Assembly (NCBI GenBank): GCA_963556195.1 | Contig: OY744531.1 | Location: 100,144,623-100,208,622 of the forward strand | Origin: Sepiola atlantica | Taxonomy: Eukaryota; Mollusca; Cephalopoda; Sepiida; Sepiolidae | DNA: 64,000 nucleotides | Reading direction: 5' to 3' | Part shown: positions 24,721 to 35,605 of the stretch, piece by piece | Layout of the letters: every line of letters begins with the position of its first letter | Numbering within the stretch: position 1 is the stretch's first letter | Position numbers and translations under genes: made by a program | The notes under the pieces: generated by a model | The model's database searches: none | Told to the model about the DNA's origin: nothing | Seen by the model: only the letters and a program-made list of their open reading frames with translations

Positions 24721-25275
24721 ATGAAGTGGAGGGATAGAGAAAGAGAAAAAGAAGGAAAGAAATTTAACATTTAAAAAATTAAAGCTGTTAAAAAATTAAA
24801 AATTAAAAATTAAAAATTAAAACATCTAAGAAACAAAAACAGAAAACAAAAAATCTCAAATCTAGAATCTGAAACAAACAGGGCAAATAAATAAATAAAT
24901 AAATAAATAAAAATATAAGGTGGAAAGAGGAACAAATAATGATGAGGGGAGAGGTGGTGGGAAGGTAGGCACATAGAGGAAAAGAAGGAGAAAGAGTGGG
25001 CGTCTGTTGATTCAGATCGAGAGGGAAGGAGGGGTGGTAGACATGCACGAATCAAGTGTCAAAAAAACAGTCGAGTTTATAAATGTATTTTTCCAAGTGA
25101 ACTGTAATATTGTGTATATGTGTGTATGCGTGCGGGCAAACTGGTCTGATTGTTGTGGTGGTAGGGCGGTGATCAAATGTGTCGCGATTCTGGGTTTAAA
25201 TTGTCTTGATAATTTGTCTGGAGTTAATTTGCTTACTATGAATAAATAAATATATTCGTTAAATATAACAGGAAT

Positions 25276-25279
25276 AGTA

Positions 25280-25360
<81 letters not shown>
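25276..25360. repeat. (TAA)n microsatellite
   Basis: Uninterrupted AAT trinucleotides. Upstream, 24.72-25.27 kb is A-rich on the plus strand with an (AAAT)n run near 24.89 kb; no gene seen there. Confidence 0.95.
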
Positions 25361-25426
25361 GATACCCCTAATAATTGAGGTAAAATAATTAAAATAATAA
25401 ATGAATGATAATAAAAAAAAGAAAAA

Positions 25427-25489
25427 ACTCTGCCTGATGAGATCTCAGTTTATAGTAACTGTTGATCGATAACATCGACATGCCAGTGT

Positions 25490-25493
<4 letters not shown>
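25427..25493 (-). mobile_element. element P, fragment (copy 3)
   Basis: About 67 bp of the arm, minus orientation, cut off at GTGTCGCA by a (TA)n run (25,494-25,547). Confidence 0.75.

Positions 25494-25547
<54 letters not shown>
25494..25547. repeat. (TA)n microsatellite
   Basis: TA run between two fold-back family fragments. Confidence 0.95.
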
Positions 25548-25550
<3 letters not shown>

Positions 25551-25630
25551 AGCTATGAAAATATATTTATGGCAATTAAGCTACACAGAAGCTCCCGCGT
25601 ATCACCCCCGGGGGATCTTCAGGCTAAAAT
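25548..25630 (-). mobile_element. element Q, single arm
   Basis: One arm of the second fold-back family, from AGTAAGCTATGAAAATATAT to the GGGGGATCTTCAGGCTAAAA region. The palindromic copy is at 52.04-52.19 kb. The CTGAAGATCCCCC hairpin with a GATAC/GAAAC block is reminiscent of a hammerhead core, but stem III and the cleavage site are missing. Confidence 0.6.
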
Positions 25631-25943
25631 GCATGAAGTTATTTTTGCCGGGTGTTTTTATATACACGGTTAGCTAGTTAACCAATCCAATTCTTTGTTG
25701 TTCTCTCAGCCAATCGTTGGGCTTCCCACGAACAAAGGTGTGGTTAGTGTTACTTCCTATATCTTGTTCTATTGTTCTGTTTATAGATTAGCCTATATCT
25801 TGTTTCCTTTGTTGTATCAATATAATGGGTGAATTATTTTAACACGTGGTTCTTTGTATTTCTATTTTAGGTTTTAATTTTGAAATTGTTAGGTTTTTGT
25901 TTAGTTTAGTTTATTTTACTTATTTATTTATTTATGTATTGTT

Positions 25944-26310
25944 AGCCTAAGGTAAATTTATTTCTGTGTAGGCAGCTGTTTGCTATCTCACTTCTACAGT
26001 TTAATAGATTTCGGGGGTCTTTAAAGTTTAGGATTTCAAATTTTTCATTCAGACATAATCTACACGGGTTGTCTAAATTTCTACATGTACTGGCCTGTCG
26101 TATTATTTTTCATTCAATTATTGGTGAACGTCTATTTTATTTGAACTCCCAATAGTAGTTTGCTAGTGCTGTTTTAATTCGACGTTCTCTGTTTTTAAAT
26201 GTGCTTTTGTGGTCATAATATCTGGTTTTAAAATATACTTCTTGTTATTCGGTCTTTCCTTGGCAAATATTGTGGCTTGGTATACAATACTTGGTATACA
26301 ATACTTGGTA
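25944..26310 (-). pseudogene. Penelope-like GIY-YIG endonuclease remnant
   Basis: Minus-strand translation shows IVYQATIFAKERPNNKKY, then after a frameshift YYDHKSTFKNRERR and LANYYWEFK, then CRLCLNEKFEIL and LLNCRSEIANSCLHRNKF. These blocks, in this order, are typical of the GIY-YIG endonuclease domain at the C-terminus of Penelope-like retroelements: the YxA motif, the RxxxH segment, a CxxC-type cysteine pair and a final CxHxNKF. One frameshift and two in-frame stops (after WEFK and after PIIE) show that it is dead. No reverse transcriptase is recognisable upstream. A 15-bp triplication (TTGGTATACAATAC units) lies at its 5' end. Family assignment is from memory of conserved motifs. Confidence 0.6.
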
Positions 26311-26439
26311 TACAATACTATTATATATTGGAATAGATATAAACAATGTCTAAGTGTAGTATCTGTTCTGATATTGCACTCCATCTTGTCTGTCCTCGAT
26401 CACTTAAGACGAAACATTCTTAGACTGCGAAAATTTTAA

Positions 26440-28170
26440 TTTTGTCCCAATCCAGAGTGTCTCTTTTGGGGAGCTGGATTTTTCCTAAATTAAAAATCGA
26501 GCTTGTGTCTTACTTTGCCCTCGTGTGGAGGCAAGTTAATACGGACTGATATATAGATAAGATCAGACTTTAAATAAATAGATGGGTAGACTGGATTCTT
26601 ATGTATCATTGATTGTCATCATTTTTCTGGCCATGCCCTATCTAATCACCTCTTAAATCGTAATGTCCCTACTGTTTTGTATACAATTCTTGTCATTTAC
26701 AACAGGTGGAGTCCGTCTCAGCTGAAGAAATTTTAAAAGCCAAATATCTTCGGTTTGACAAGCTTTAAAGAACATGCCATCCATGGAAAAGTGAAACGAA
26801 ATAAACAAAACAGAGTTCTAGGCAAAAGATTACCAAACAAAACGAAAAAAACACGTTAATTGGTATAATAAGTATAAGTAAGGCTCAAATAAGACTTTGA
26901 CCCATCCTTACGTTGTCAGGCGGAGGTATGCAGTTTCACGACTGACTTATGTTCTTGTTATATGTATAATTGGCGTGATCGAAGGAAGACGTTATACCTG
27001 TATATCTGTTCCGTTTGAGTCTGGTTGTTACTTGATCTGTTGAATAACAGGTTTATAACACGTTTATATGTCGGCTCTGTCGTTGTCACCTGCAGTTTGT
27101 GTCGGACTGCGATCTGTCTTCTTTCGGCCACATTGTCCGTGGTCACAATCCCCATCGTCTCCATGTCCCTGGCGGTTTCTTCGTAAGCTGAAATCGAATC
27201 TCCCCCTACACGATAAAAGATAACAAGCCTTTCTTTTTAGTTTGAGCCATTTATTTTCTATTATCTTGTAGTACAGAGAGAAGCTTACGCTAGTTAGTTT
27301 AATTACTTGTAAAGGAAGGAAGAGGGGGACATCATCTGGCTCTCATTTTTGGGGATCCGAATTCTCCTATCTTAATTAATCGCTACATAGCTAATGCGAC
27401 TTGACTCGTCGGCTTCCAAGTCAAAACTGTAAAATCTCACTCAGTTTTCTCACCCGAAAACTGCGACGTCACGAAACCTCGTGATCAACGCACAGGTGTG
27501 ACCTAACCTCGACCCCGAGGTCTCGTCAACTGTCACCGCGAATCGTGAGAAACATCACACCAAAGTTGCACGAGATGACTCCGTTACAAATCGCGCAAGT
27601 TAAGCGATATCTCTGTACGTCCATCATCACATGCGTCCCATTATATAACAGATCATGTAGAGAGTTAATACCGTGTTAGCTATTGGGCGAGTAAACCTAT
27701 TAGTCTAAACAATAGGTTGAAAGGTCAGTCGGAGGTCAACTTGCTGAACTCGAGGTTAAGATTACTAAACTGTTGAAATTCATAGAAACAGATATGACGT
27801 CATATGACTCAAAGAGATTTGGAGGCAAAGGAGACCCGATATAATTTGAAATGTCCCTTCGGGTCACCCTCGACTATGATCGATCACTTTGCTGTACCTA
27901 AACAATCAATGCTCTTTTTACAACATTAGCCGAAGCCCACCCACCCCGCCCCCAAATTATTTACTTAAAATAAGATCTAAAACATAAACTACATATGTTT
28001 ACCTTATAATAAATAATATTTGGATTAAGTGACCCTTTACTGGACCGCTCTAACATCAAATTCTTCTCATGTGGGGGTACACGCCCCACATTCGGAACTA
28101 CTATTATATATTAAGGTATTTTGTAATGGAAAAGTGAGTTTTGCAAATTAGCCTGGAGTGTTTAAATATG
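26440..28170. other. unassigned, mostly non-repetitive sequence
   Basis: About 1.7 kb with little simple repeat and a higher GC part near 27.4-27.6 kb. Open frames are under 70 codons and show no motif that I know. It could hold regulatory sequence or a non-coding exon; nothing supports a specific claim. Confidence 0.4.
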
Positions 28171-28175
28171 CGTCG

Positions 28176-28640
28176 AGTTAGGGTTAGGTTATAATAATAT
28201 TTAGGTTTGATTAGGATTATTGTTATGGTTAGGGTTAGGGTTAGGGTTAGGATTATGGCTATATTTAGAGTTAGGGTTAGGGTAATAGTTAGGTTTGATT
28301 AGGATTATTATTATGGTTAGGGTTAGAGTTAGGGTTAGGGTTAGGATTATGGCTATGGTTAGGGTTAGAGTTAGGGTTAGGGTAATAGTTAAGTTTGATT
28401 AGGATTATTATTATGGTAAGGGTTAGAGTTAGGGTTGGGGTTAGGGTTAGGATTATGGCTATGGTTAGGGTTAGAGTTAGGGTTAGGGTAATAGTTAGGT
28501 TTGATTAGGGTTATTGTTATGGTTAGGGTTAGAGTTAGGATTAAGGTTAAGATTATGGCTATGGATCGGGTTAGAGTTAGGGTTAGGGTAATAGTTAGGT
28601 TTGATTAGGGTTATTGTTATGGTTAGGGTTAGAGTTAGGG
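28176..28640 (+). repeat. TTAGGG-type array with about 100-bp higher-order unit
   Basis: TTAGGG variants are organised into about five copies of an 88-106 bp unit marked by TTAGGTTTGATTAGG and GGATTATGGCTATGG. The unit start recurs near 28,201, 28,289, 28,389, 28,495 and 28,595. Confidence 0.85.
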
Positions 28641-28642
28641 TT

Positions 28643-28755
28643 GTCACGTTTGATAAACTTTAGTTATGAGCCGTGAATCAAAAGTATTTCATCTTTTTGT
28701 GATCATAGAGACATGAACTAAAATAGTTATATAGATAGTTAGACTATATAAGGAT
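28643..28755 (+). repeat. conserved flank of the telomere-like array, copy 2
   Basis: Homologous to 7,396-7,510. Both contain ATAAACTTTAGTTATG, TGATCATAGAGACAT and ATAGTTAGACTATAT immediately before TTAGGG repeats. Confidence 0.8.
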
Positions 28756-29035
28756 TAGGGTTAGGGTTTAGGGTTAGGGGTTAAGGTTAAAGGTTAGGGT
28801 TAGAGGTTAGGGTTGGGGTTGGGGTTAGGGATTAGTTTTGGGGGTTAGAGTTAGGTTAGGGTTAGGATTATGGTTTTGGTTAGGGTTAGAGTAAGAGTTA
28901 GGGTTAGGGTTAGGATAATAGTTAAGTTTGGTTAGGTTTATAGTTATGGTTGAGGTTAAGATTAGGGTTCTGGCTATGGTTGCGGTTTAGTAAGGATTAG
29001 GTTTAAGGCTAGTGTTAGAATATAGTTAGGGTTAA
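28756..29035 (+). repeat. degenerate TTAGGG-type array
   Basis: Less regular TTAGGG-like repeats following the conserved flank and fading out near 29,035. From there to 29,756 I see only unassigned AT-rich sequence and a poly-T run near 29.42 kb. Confidence 0.8.
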
Positions 29036-29756
29036 AGTTAGACTGCACAAAAAGCAGAATAAACGCCACTGTGGAATGCATCGCAGAATGTGAGTTTATG
29101 TGGAGGCAGAAATATAAGGGAAACGATATTTTTATACAAATACTCAATGACATGAATGGATTGAATAAGTAATCAAACTTCTCTTTACTACAACCGGCAT
29201 TTTTCTGTTTTCCTTGAGGAGGCGGGTGGGATATTTCCTTGGTGTCGCTCTAAAAGATAAATATATCCATCCATACATGCAGATATAGAAAGAAACATGT
29301 GAAAAAGTAGGTATAGAAAGGAAGACACAATAGAAAAGAATTCCGTCCGAAGGTTGTGTTTTTTATTTTATTTATTTTTTTATATTTTTTTTTATTTTTA
29401 TTTTTTATTAATTTTTTTTTTTTTTTTTTTTTTGTCAAGTCAAATGACAAATGAGTCAACAAGCATAGAAATCATGGCTGTTTAGAAAACCAAACAACGT
29501 AATTTACATTAGCGGTAAACGGAACTTCACAAATACGCTCGTAAAATCCGCGTACTATTATAGTTACAAAGATGAATGATACTTTTAGTATACCAATAAA
29601 AAGAAGAGCCGGTTGATTCAGAATTGGCGTCCTATCCCGTGATGGCTGAGCAAGTATTCAACGTGATTTGCCAACCATGACAGAAAATTCACGTCCATTA
29701 TTTCAACACTCACCAATGTGTATATATATATATATGTATATATATTTATCTTTTAT

Positions 29757-30405
29757 TTACCTGTCTACTGCTGCAGCAAAGTTAGGCACAAGATCATTTT
29801 ATAGTGGGGAATCCGAGTCCACTTAAAATGTTGATACGCTAGACGGGTGCAAATTTTTTCCATGACCGACCTCGACGGCATTTCTGAGTAAAGACGCCTC
29901 AGACGATCAGCAATAAACCACTCCTCTCAAATGAAAAGGTAATGCCTGGGACGATATTCATTTTACCGAACAGCAAAGTTATACACATCTTATAGTATGG
30001 AATCCGGATCCGCACAAGGGGGAGGGGGGAGAGGGTGCGCTAAGCGGGTGCAAATTTTTTCCATAGCCGACCTCGTCGGCATTTCCAAATAAACGCGCCT
30101 CAGACGATCGACAATAAACCACTCCTCCCAAATGACAAGGTAATGCCTGGGGCGATGTTCTTTTTACCGAACAGCAAAGTTTGACACAAGATAATTGTAT
30201 AGTGGGGAATCCGGGTCTACACAAAAGGGGGGGGGCAAACTAGACGGGTGCAAAATTTCCCATGACTGATCTAGTAAAGGCGCCTCGAACAATATGCAAT
30301 AAACCACCTTCTTCCCAATGAGGAGATAATGCTTGGGAGAATGGTTTCCTGATACCTAACAGAACAGATGCTAAATGCGATTCGGTCAGAAGGCCTGAAG
30401 GCCCT
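29757..30405 (-). mobile_element. decayed U2-headed SINE, body triplicated in tandem
   Basis: The body appears three times at about 200-bp spacing; CAGCAAAGTT recurs near 29,776, 29,973 and 30,173. On the minus strand the last unit ends in a decayed U2 head: 30,361-30,393 is the complement of GGCCTTCTGACCGAATC...ATCTGTT against the U2 GGCCTTTTGGCTAAGATC...ATCTGTT. The far end keeps the CTTGTGCCTAAC tail and a TAAATAAAA end. Divergence from the 22-23 kb copies is high, so this is an old insertion that later amplified internally. Confidence 0.7.
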
Positions 30406-30599
30406 TTACGAAAAGTAAGTTTATTTTTTATAAATACTAAAGTTTGAATTTGGGGATGCATCAATCTCATTGGATGTGAAGAACCAGTTGTCTTTGTCCA
30501 GTCATTCCGTTGGTCAGCGTTTCTCAACTTCTTACTCTTGCAGGACCCGTTAAATAAATTACATATTTCACGCAACTCCTTGTCGAAAACTGCATTATA

Positions 30600-30700
30600 T
30601 ACTTATAATATATAATATATATATATATACTTATATAAATATATTTCTCGTTTTATATATATACTTATATATATATATTTCTCGTTTTATTTTCAGCGTA
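30600..30700. repeat. duplicated TA-rich segment
   Basis: TATTTCTCGTTTTAT follows a TATACTTATAT block twice about 35 bp apart. Confidence 0.7.
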
Positions 30701-30719
30701 GTTCACGTAGTAATAATCA

Positions 30720-30736
30720 TCTCTCTCTCTCTCTCC

Positions 30737-30799
<63 letters not shown>
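30720..30799. repeat. (CT)n(TA)n microsatellite
   Basis: Short CT run then about 60 bp TA, just upstream of the hammerhead motif. Confidence 0.95.
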
Positions 30800-30803
<4 letters not shown>

Positions 30804-30860
30804 TAAATATTTTTTCAAATTTTAAATCTTGGCCTTTGCCAACTTATCTATCCCAGCGAC

Positions 30861-30908
30861 TTCCTCTGATGATAAGATTTTGATCTTTGAAAAGCCTGGC
30901 TTAAGGAA
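30861..30908 (+). ncRNA. hammerhead ribozyme, family A copy 3 (intact core)
   Basis: All conserved elements are present. Stem I: TTCCT (30,861-30,865) pairs with AGGAA (30,904-30,908), 5 bp. Core CTGATGA is at 30,866-30,872. Stem II: AAGAT pairs with ATCTT (5 bp, 4-nt loop TTTG), with a U-U next to the core. GAAA is at 30,889-30,892. Stem III: AAGCC pairs with GGCTT (30,892-30,902), closing on one nucleotide or, without the last pair, three. Cleavage residue A30,903 gives a UUA triplet, an allowed NUH. Predicted cut is between 30,903 and 30,904. Tertiary loop contacts cannot be judged. Confidence 0.75.
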
Positions 30909-31014
30909 AATCTAACGTTAATAAATTGCCCTTTTGCGGAATATACCTTGCTCTGAGCAATTGAATTGAATTTTGATTTGGCTTTTGCTTCTCTAATTCC
31001 TTTCCATTCTATTT

Positions 31015-31057
31015 CATATATATATATATTATATATATATATATATTATATATATAT

Positions 31058-31113
<56 letters not shown>

Positions 31114-31130
31114 CGTGTGTGTGTGTGTAA
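31015..31130. repeat. (TA)n(TG)n microsatellite
   Basis: Interrupted TA followed by TG. Confidence 0.95.
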
Positions 31131-31640
31131 AACACAATGTCTGTGTGTATGTGTGTATGTGTGTGTGTGATGTTTGCGCATTCCCTATAGAAAGAAAGGT
31201 TAGAGAATCTTCATAAAATCTAAAAGTGTATTCTTATGTAAAATTTACTGGGGAAAACAATAGATGTTTTCCCGGAACTCTAAGTGCACCCTAAGGGAGC
31301 TATTAGGGCATAATCCCCTTAAAACTGATTTTTATTAAATTTATCTCCTATGTATAAAATTTTCTGGTAAAGGCAATGGAAGTGGTCTGAAATCTCTAAG
31401 TGCACCCATTACCTAATGGAGCAATGGGGGCCGAACCTCCTTTAAAACTTCAAATCCATCCTATTTTAATGAAATTTATATCATGGCATTCTCCCGGACA
31501 GACAATATCAATGGTTCCGAATCTCTATGTTACCCTCTCTGTGGCGAATATCTACGTGAACATAACACTAAGTGACCCATGAAGAAAGAAACCCCTCAAA
31601 ACTTGGAATACGTATATCCGATTTTTCTTATAGGTGTTAT
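31131..31640 (+). repeat. dispersed repeat E, copy 1, with internal ~125-bp triplication
   Basis: 31,131-31,440 is nearly identical to 34,372-34,660. Within copy 1 three imperfect ~125-bp subunits each contain CTCTAAGTGCACCC or a relative, then a CTTAAAAC block. No homology to a known gene is apparent. Confidence 0.7.
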
Positions 31641-32103
31641 TTTCTTTTAAAAGCCCACTTAACGTATCTTTAGTTTGGAAAGTATCAGACTGAAAACATC
31701 GAGTGTGCGGTTTCGATTCTACCCCCCACCCCGATTATTTTGAAATAAAATTATATCAAATCAAAGAATTTTTTTTTTTCTTTGTCAACTAAATATAGTC
31801 CCAATTATTGTTACCAGCGGGAACTCGTGGAAATTCTACCGTGCTTTCTACACTAATCTGTGTAATTGACTGTTAACAATGATAATACTTTTTTTGAAAT
31901 AATGTCTGTTAGGGTCAATATGAAATGACTCTTCCGAAAAAAATAAACATTGTCAGCCAAATACCCTTTAACTAAATAAAACGAATGTCACTTATTTATT
32001 TAGTTAAAATTTAATTCTTTTTAAAAACCATAAATATTCCCTGTCTTCTTACTGTAAAAATAATTGTCAGCTAAATATTATTTAAATGAATAAAACGGGC
32101 ATG

Positions 32104-32330
32104 CCTTTTCTTTCTTTCTTTCTTTCTTTTTTCAGTTACTTTTTTCTTTCTTTCTTTCTTTCTCCAATCCCCTTTTCTTTCTTTCTTTTTTTCAGTCCCT
32201 TTCTTTTTTCTTTCTTTCTTTTTTTCTTTCTCTAATCCCCCCTTTCTTTCTTTTTTTTCAGACCCTTTTTTTCTTTCTTTCTTTCTTTATTTATTTATTT
32301 TCTTTCTTTCTTTTTTATTCTTTCGTTATT
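32104..32330 (+). repeat. (CTTT)n polypyrimidine tract
   Basis: CTTT repeats broken by TCAGT and CCAATCCCC spacers. Confidence 0.9.
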
Positions 32331-32696
32331 TTTTAATTTAAAATTGCAGTAATTGAATTCTTTTTAAAATAATAAATATTCTCTGTCCCCTTACTGTAAA
32401 AATAATTGTCACGAAACTTTTGTCGAATCAATAGAACAAATGTCAGTTTTTAAAATGTATTTATTTAAAATTGTAATGTTTTAGTCGATGGGACGACATA
32501 ACTTGATTTTGGAACAATTCATTTTAAAATGGATAACATCAGCATCGTTTACCTTAGCGATATCAGGTTAATCACCAAACATAATCTCTGCTGACCGGAC
32601 GATCTCATCTTTTTAAAAATGGGTGGAGGATGATAACGTACTTACAAATATAAAATTGCAGTAGCGTATTATAATATAGATATTTGTTAATAGCAT

Positions 32697-32742
32697 AATA
32701 CAGACATCATCATATTAAACAATATGCTGATGTCTGTATTAC
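32697..32742. other. 20-bp hairpin
   Basis: AATACAGACATCATCATATT and its inverted copy flank a 4-nt loop with one mismatch in the stem. It could be a MITE remnant or a chance structure; flanks do not extend the stem well, so I do not call a microRNA. Confidence 0.45.
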
Positions 32743-33169
32743 AATATTACAATAACCAATAATATATGGTGCGTGTTTAGTAATATTACGTATATTAAAT
32801 TAAATAAAAAGTCAAAAGTGCATTAGATTATTTCACTTGGTCTTCTGGAATCCTCAGAGGTCTTTTACAGAATCTTAGGGTTCCGGAGAACACCGCTTGA
32901 GAAACGCTACTTGAGGTCATAGAGTCTACGTGAAACTGGGCTTACTCCACTATATAAACCCCGGTGCTCTACTGAGCCAAGTATATTGAGCACTTTACGT
33001 GTTTCTGGTCTTCTTTATATAGCTCGAGTGAGTGGCTGCGGCGTAGTGCTCATCACATTCGACTTTTTCTTACACTGAACATTGACAACCTGTCAGCGAT
33101 TGTCGTTTTAACCTCTTGGGCTATGGGCAAAAAAAAAAGAATCTCTGCTTCCATTACTCAATATAACTT

Positions 33170-33660
33170 AATTTTTAAAAAAATATTTAATTCATTTGTT
33201 CGTAAAAAAAATGTTTAATTCATTTGTTCGTAAAAAAAAATAATTCATTTGTTCGTTAAAAAAATATTTAATTCATTTGTTCGTAAAAAAAATAATTCAT
33301 TTGTTCGTTAAAAAAATATTTAATTCATTTGTTCGTAAAAAAAATTAATTTGTTCGTTAAAAAAATATTTAATTCATTTGTTCGTAAAAAAATTAATTCA
33401 TTTGTTCGTTAAAAAAATATTTAATTCATTTGTTCGTAAAAAAAAATAATTCATTTGTTCGTTAAAAAAATATTTAATTCATTTGTTCGTAAAAAAAATA
33501 ATTCATTTGTTCGTTAAAAAAATATTTAATTCATTTGTTCGTAAAAAAAAAATGAATTCATTTGTTCGTAAATTTTTTGTAATTCATTTGTTTCTAAAAT
33601 GAAACATTTAATTCATTTGTTCGTAACATGAATCATGTAATTCATTTGTTCGTAAAATGA
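33170..33660 (+). repeat. minisatellite with ATTCATTTGTTCGT core
   Basis: About 20 copies of ATTCATTTGTTCGT separated by A-rich spacers. Two spacer types alternate, giving a dimeric period near 50 bp. Confidence 0.92.
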
Positions 33661-33962
33661 AACATTTTTATGTCATTTTTGACGGAAGGTGTCGTACACT
33701 TATGTTTAACAAATTAATCTTCTGGTATCTTATTAAAAATTCTGTATGTGTGTGAGAGAGAGAGATAGAGAGGGGGAGAGAGCGAGAGAGAGAGGGAAAG
33801 GGGACCTTAAGTTTGAAATAGTAATAGCATTTTTTAACGAATTAATATTTAATTTGTCTTTTAAAAGTTGAATTAAGATTTTATTTAGTTCTTAGAATCA
33901 ATAATTGTTTTCAATGTTCAGAAAATGTAACATTTCTTTTATAGTCTTCTTTATAAATACTA

Positions 33963-34300
33963 TAATGGCATGTTTTTTTTTTCAAATAAATACATGCGTT
34001 CTTCAGAATTGTTTGATCTATTCCCCGCTTCTTTTGTTCCAGCTCGTTTGACTCGTCTCCATCAATTCGCTGTTTTGATACCTCATTGTAATACAGGTTC
34101 CTATTCCAGTAGCTTCTTTCCAAGAACTGCAGACTTGAGGAACTCTCTTCCTGCTGACTGTTTTCATCCTACCTATAGCTTTAGTCTTTTCAAGACTAAA
34201 GCTAATAGGCATCTCCTGTCTTTGTGATAACCATATTTTGTTCTTGTTAGCTCTTTACATTAAATGGCTTCATGCCTTGTCTGGAGCGATTTCCATAAAA
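33963..34300 (+). pseudogene. non-LTR retrotransposon ORF2 C-terminal end
   Basis: The translated end shows SSFFPRTADLRNSLP, then FKTKANRHLLSL and a stop at 34,225-34,227. The FFPRT...LWNSLP...FK..vNRhLL pattern is the C-terminal tail common to many CR1/jockey-type LINEs in invertebrates. Only about 75 codons remain, with a 3' UTR of about 75 bp that runs into (TG)n. No RT catalytic motif is present, so this is a 5'-truncated copy, as LINEs usually leave. Clade assignment is uncertain. Confidence 0.65.
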
Positions 34301-34304
34301 TAGG

Positions 34305-34307
<3 letters not shown>

Positions 34308-34372
<65 letters not shown>
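34308..34372. repeat. (TG)n microsatellite
   Basis: About 65 bp TG joining the LINE 3' end and repeat E copy 2. Confidence 0.96.
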
Positions 34373-34374
<2 letters not shown>

Positions 34375-34660
34375 CACAATGTCTGTGTGTATGTGTGTGT
34401 GTGATGTTTGCGCGTTCCCTATAGAAAGAAAGGTTAGAGAATCTACATAAAATCTAAAAGTGTATTCTTATGTAAAATTTACTGGGGAAAACAATAGATG
34501 TTTTCTCGGAACTCTAAGTGCACCCCCAGGGAGCTATTAGGGCATAAACCCCTTAAAACTGATTTTTATTAAATTTTCTGGTAAAGGCAATGGAAGTGGT
34601 CTGAAATCTCTAAGTACACCCATTACCTAATGGAGCAATGGGGGGGGCGAACCTCCTTTG
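34372..34660 (+). repeat. dispersed repeat E, copy 2
   Basis: Near-identical to 31,131-31,440, but lacking about 20 bp between short AAATT repeats and truncated after CGAACCTCCTTT. Followed by a short (GA)n at 34,670-34,689. Confidence 0.8.
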
Positions 34661-34689
34661 TGTGAATGAGAGAGAGAGAGAGAGAGAGA

Positions 34690-35600
34690 AATTAAGTCTC
34701 AGGTAGCACTATAAGTTGTTTTGTATTATTTTCTTATCAATTAGATTCGTTTCATTGATTTCAAGTAGTGAATAAAAATTACATTTTTTTAAGCCAGCAT
34801 TAAATAATGTTAGTCAATTTAATGATCAATCGATACCGTAAGTAATATGCTTAAACTTTCACAAAAATCGGATTTGAAAAAAAAAGGAAAAAATTGACCA
34901 GCTTGAAACAGCTGTTAGTATTATATTATTATTCATAAAATAGAATTTTCACACGACGATTAAAAGCTCCCTTCAAGATTGCAAGTTATATTTTCGAAGA
35001 TGATAATTTTATACAATTCTATTCAAAATATTTAATCAAGTAAGGTAAACGTACAAAATAGTTAACAAAGGCACCCACCTCCTGTTAAGAATTTCTTTTT
35101 TAATAATAATAACGTTATGACTTAGAAATACATTCTTAACGTCGTTAACTATTCTGTTCCTACACCCGTAAGTAATAAAATTGAACTTTCATGAGACCGA
35201 TTCAAAAAATAACAACAAAACAAAAAACAGAAAATATTACCCAGCATGCAACAGCTGCTAGAATTATAACATTATTTCTAAAATGATTTTCACACGCGAA
35301 TCTAAAACTCCCCCAAATTTGCAAGTTATATTTATGATTACGTTTTCCGTTAATTCCATGTTCCAATTTTTTTATTTTTTCATTTGCCTTTTCCCAATGT
35401 TTGTCTATATTTAAGAAGCTTTCAGTAATTGAATTAAAAAAAAAACATTGCGTAGTTTTAAACTTTGGTGACTGGATCAATTTCGTTTCGGTTATTTTAG
35501 GTTTTTGTATTACCTATTACTTCGATGGTACGTTATTTTCCTACCTGTAACAAAAAAAGATAAGTTGATTTTTTACATTTTTTTAAATCTACTATTTGGC
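34690..35600. other. unassigned AT-rich sequence with a diverged duplication
   Basis: The stretch near 34,860-35,000 resembles 35,200-35,340: both have ACAGCTGTTAG/ACAGCTGCTAG and CACACG...CTAAAA/TTAAAAGCTCCC blocks. No coding homology. Confidence 0.45.
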
Positions 35601-35605
35601 CTTGC

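Noticed and set aside
25140..25205. tRNA-like GGTGGTAGGGCGGTGA and GGGTTTAAATT
   Set aside because: The B box is too degenerate and the arms do not fold.
31680..31740. tRNA-Phe-like stretch with GGTTTCGATTC
   Set aside because: The B box has an insertion and the acceptor ends do not pair; at most a very old SINE relic.
32697..32742. microRNA precursor
   Set aside because: Stem of only about 20 bp with no extended flanking pairing and no evidence of expression.
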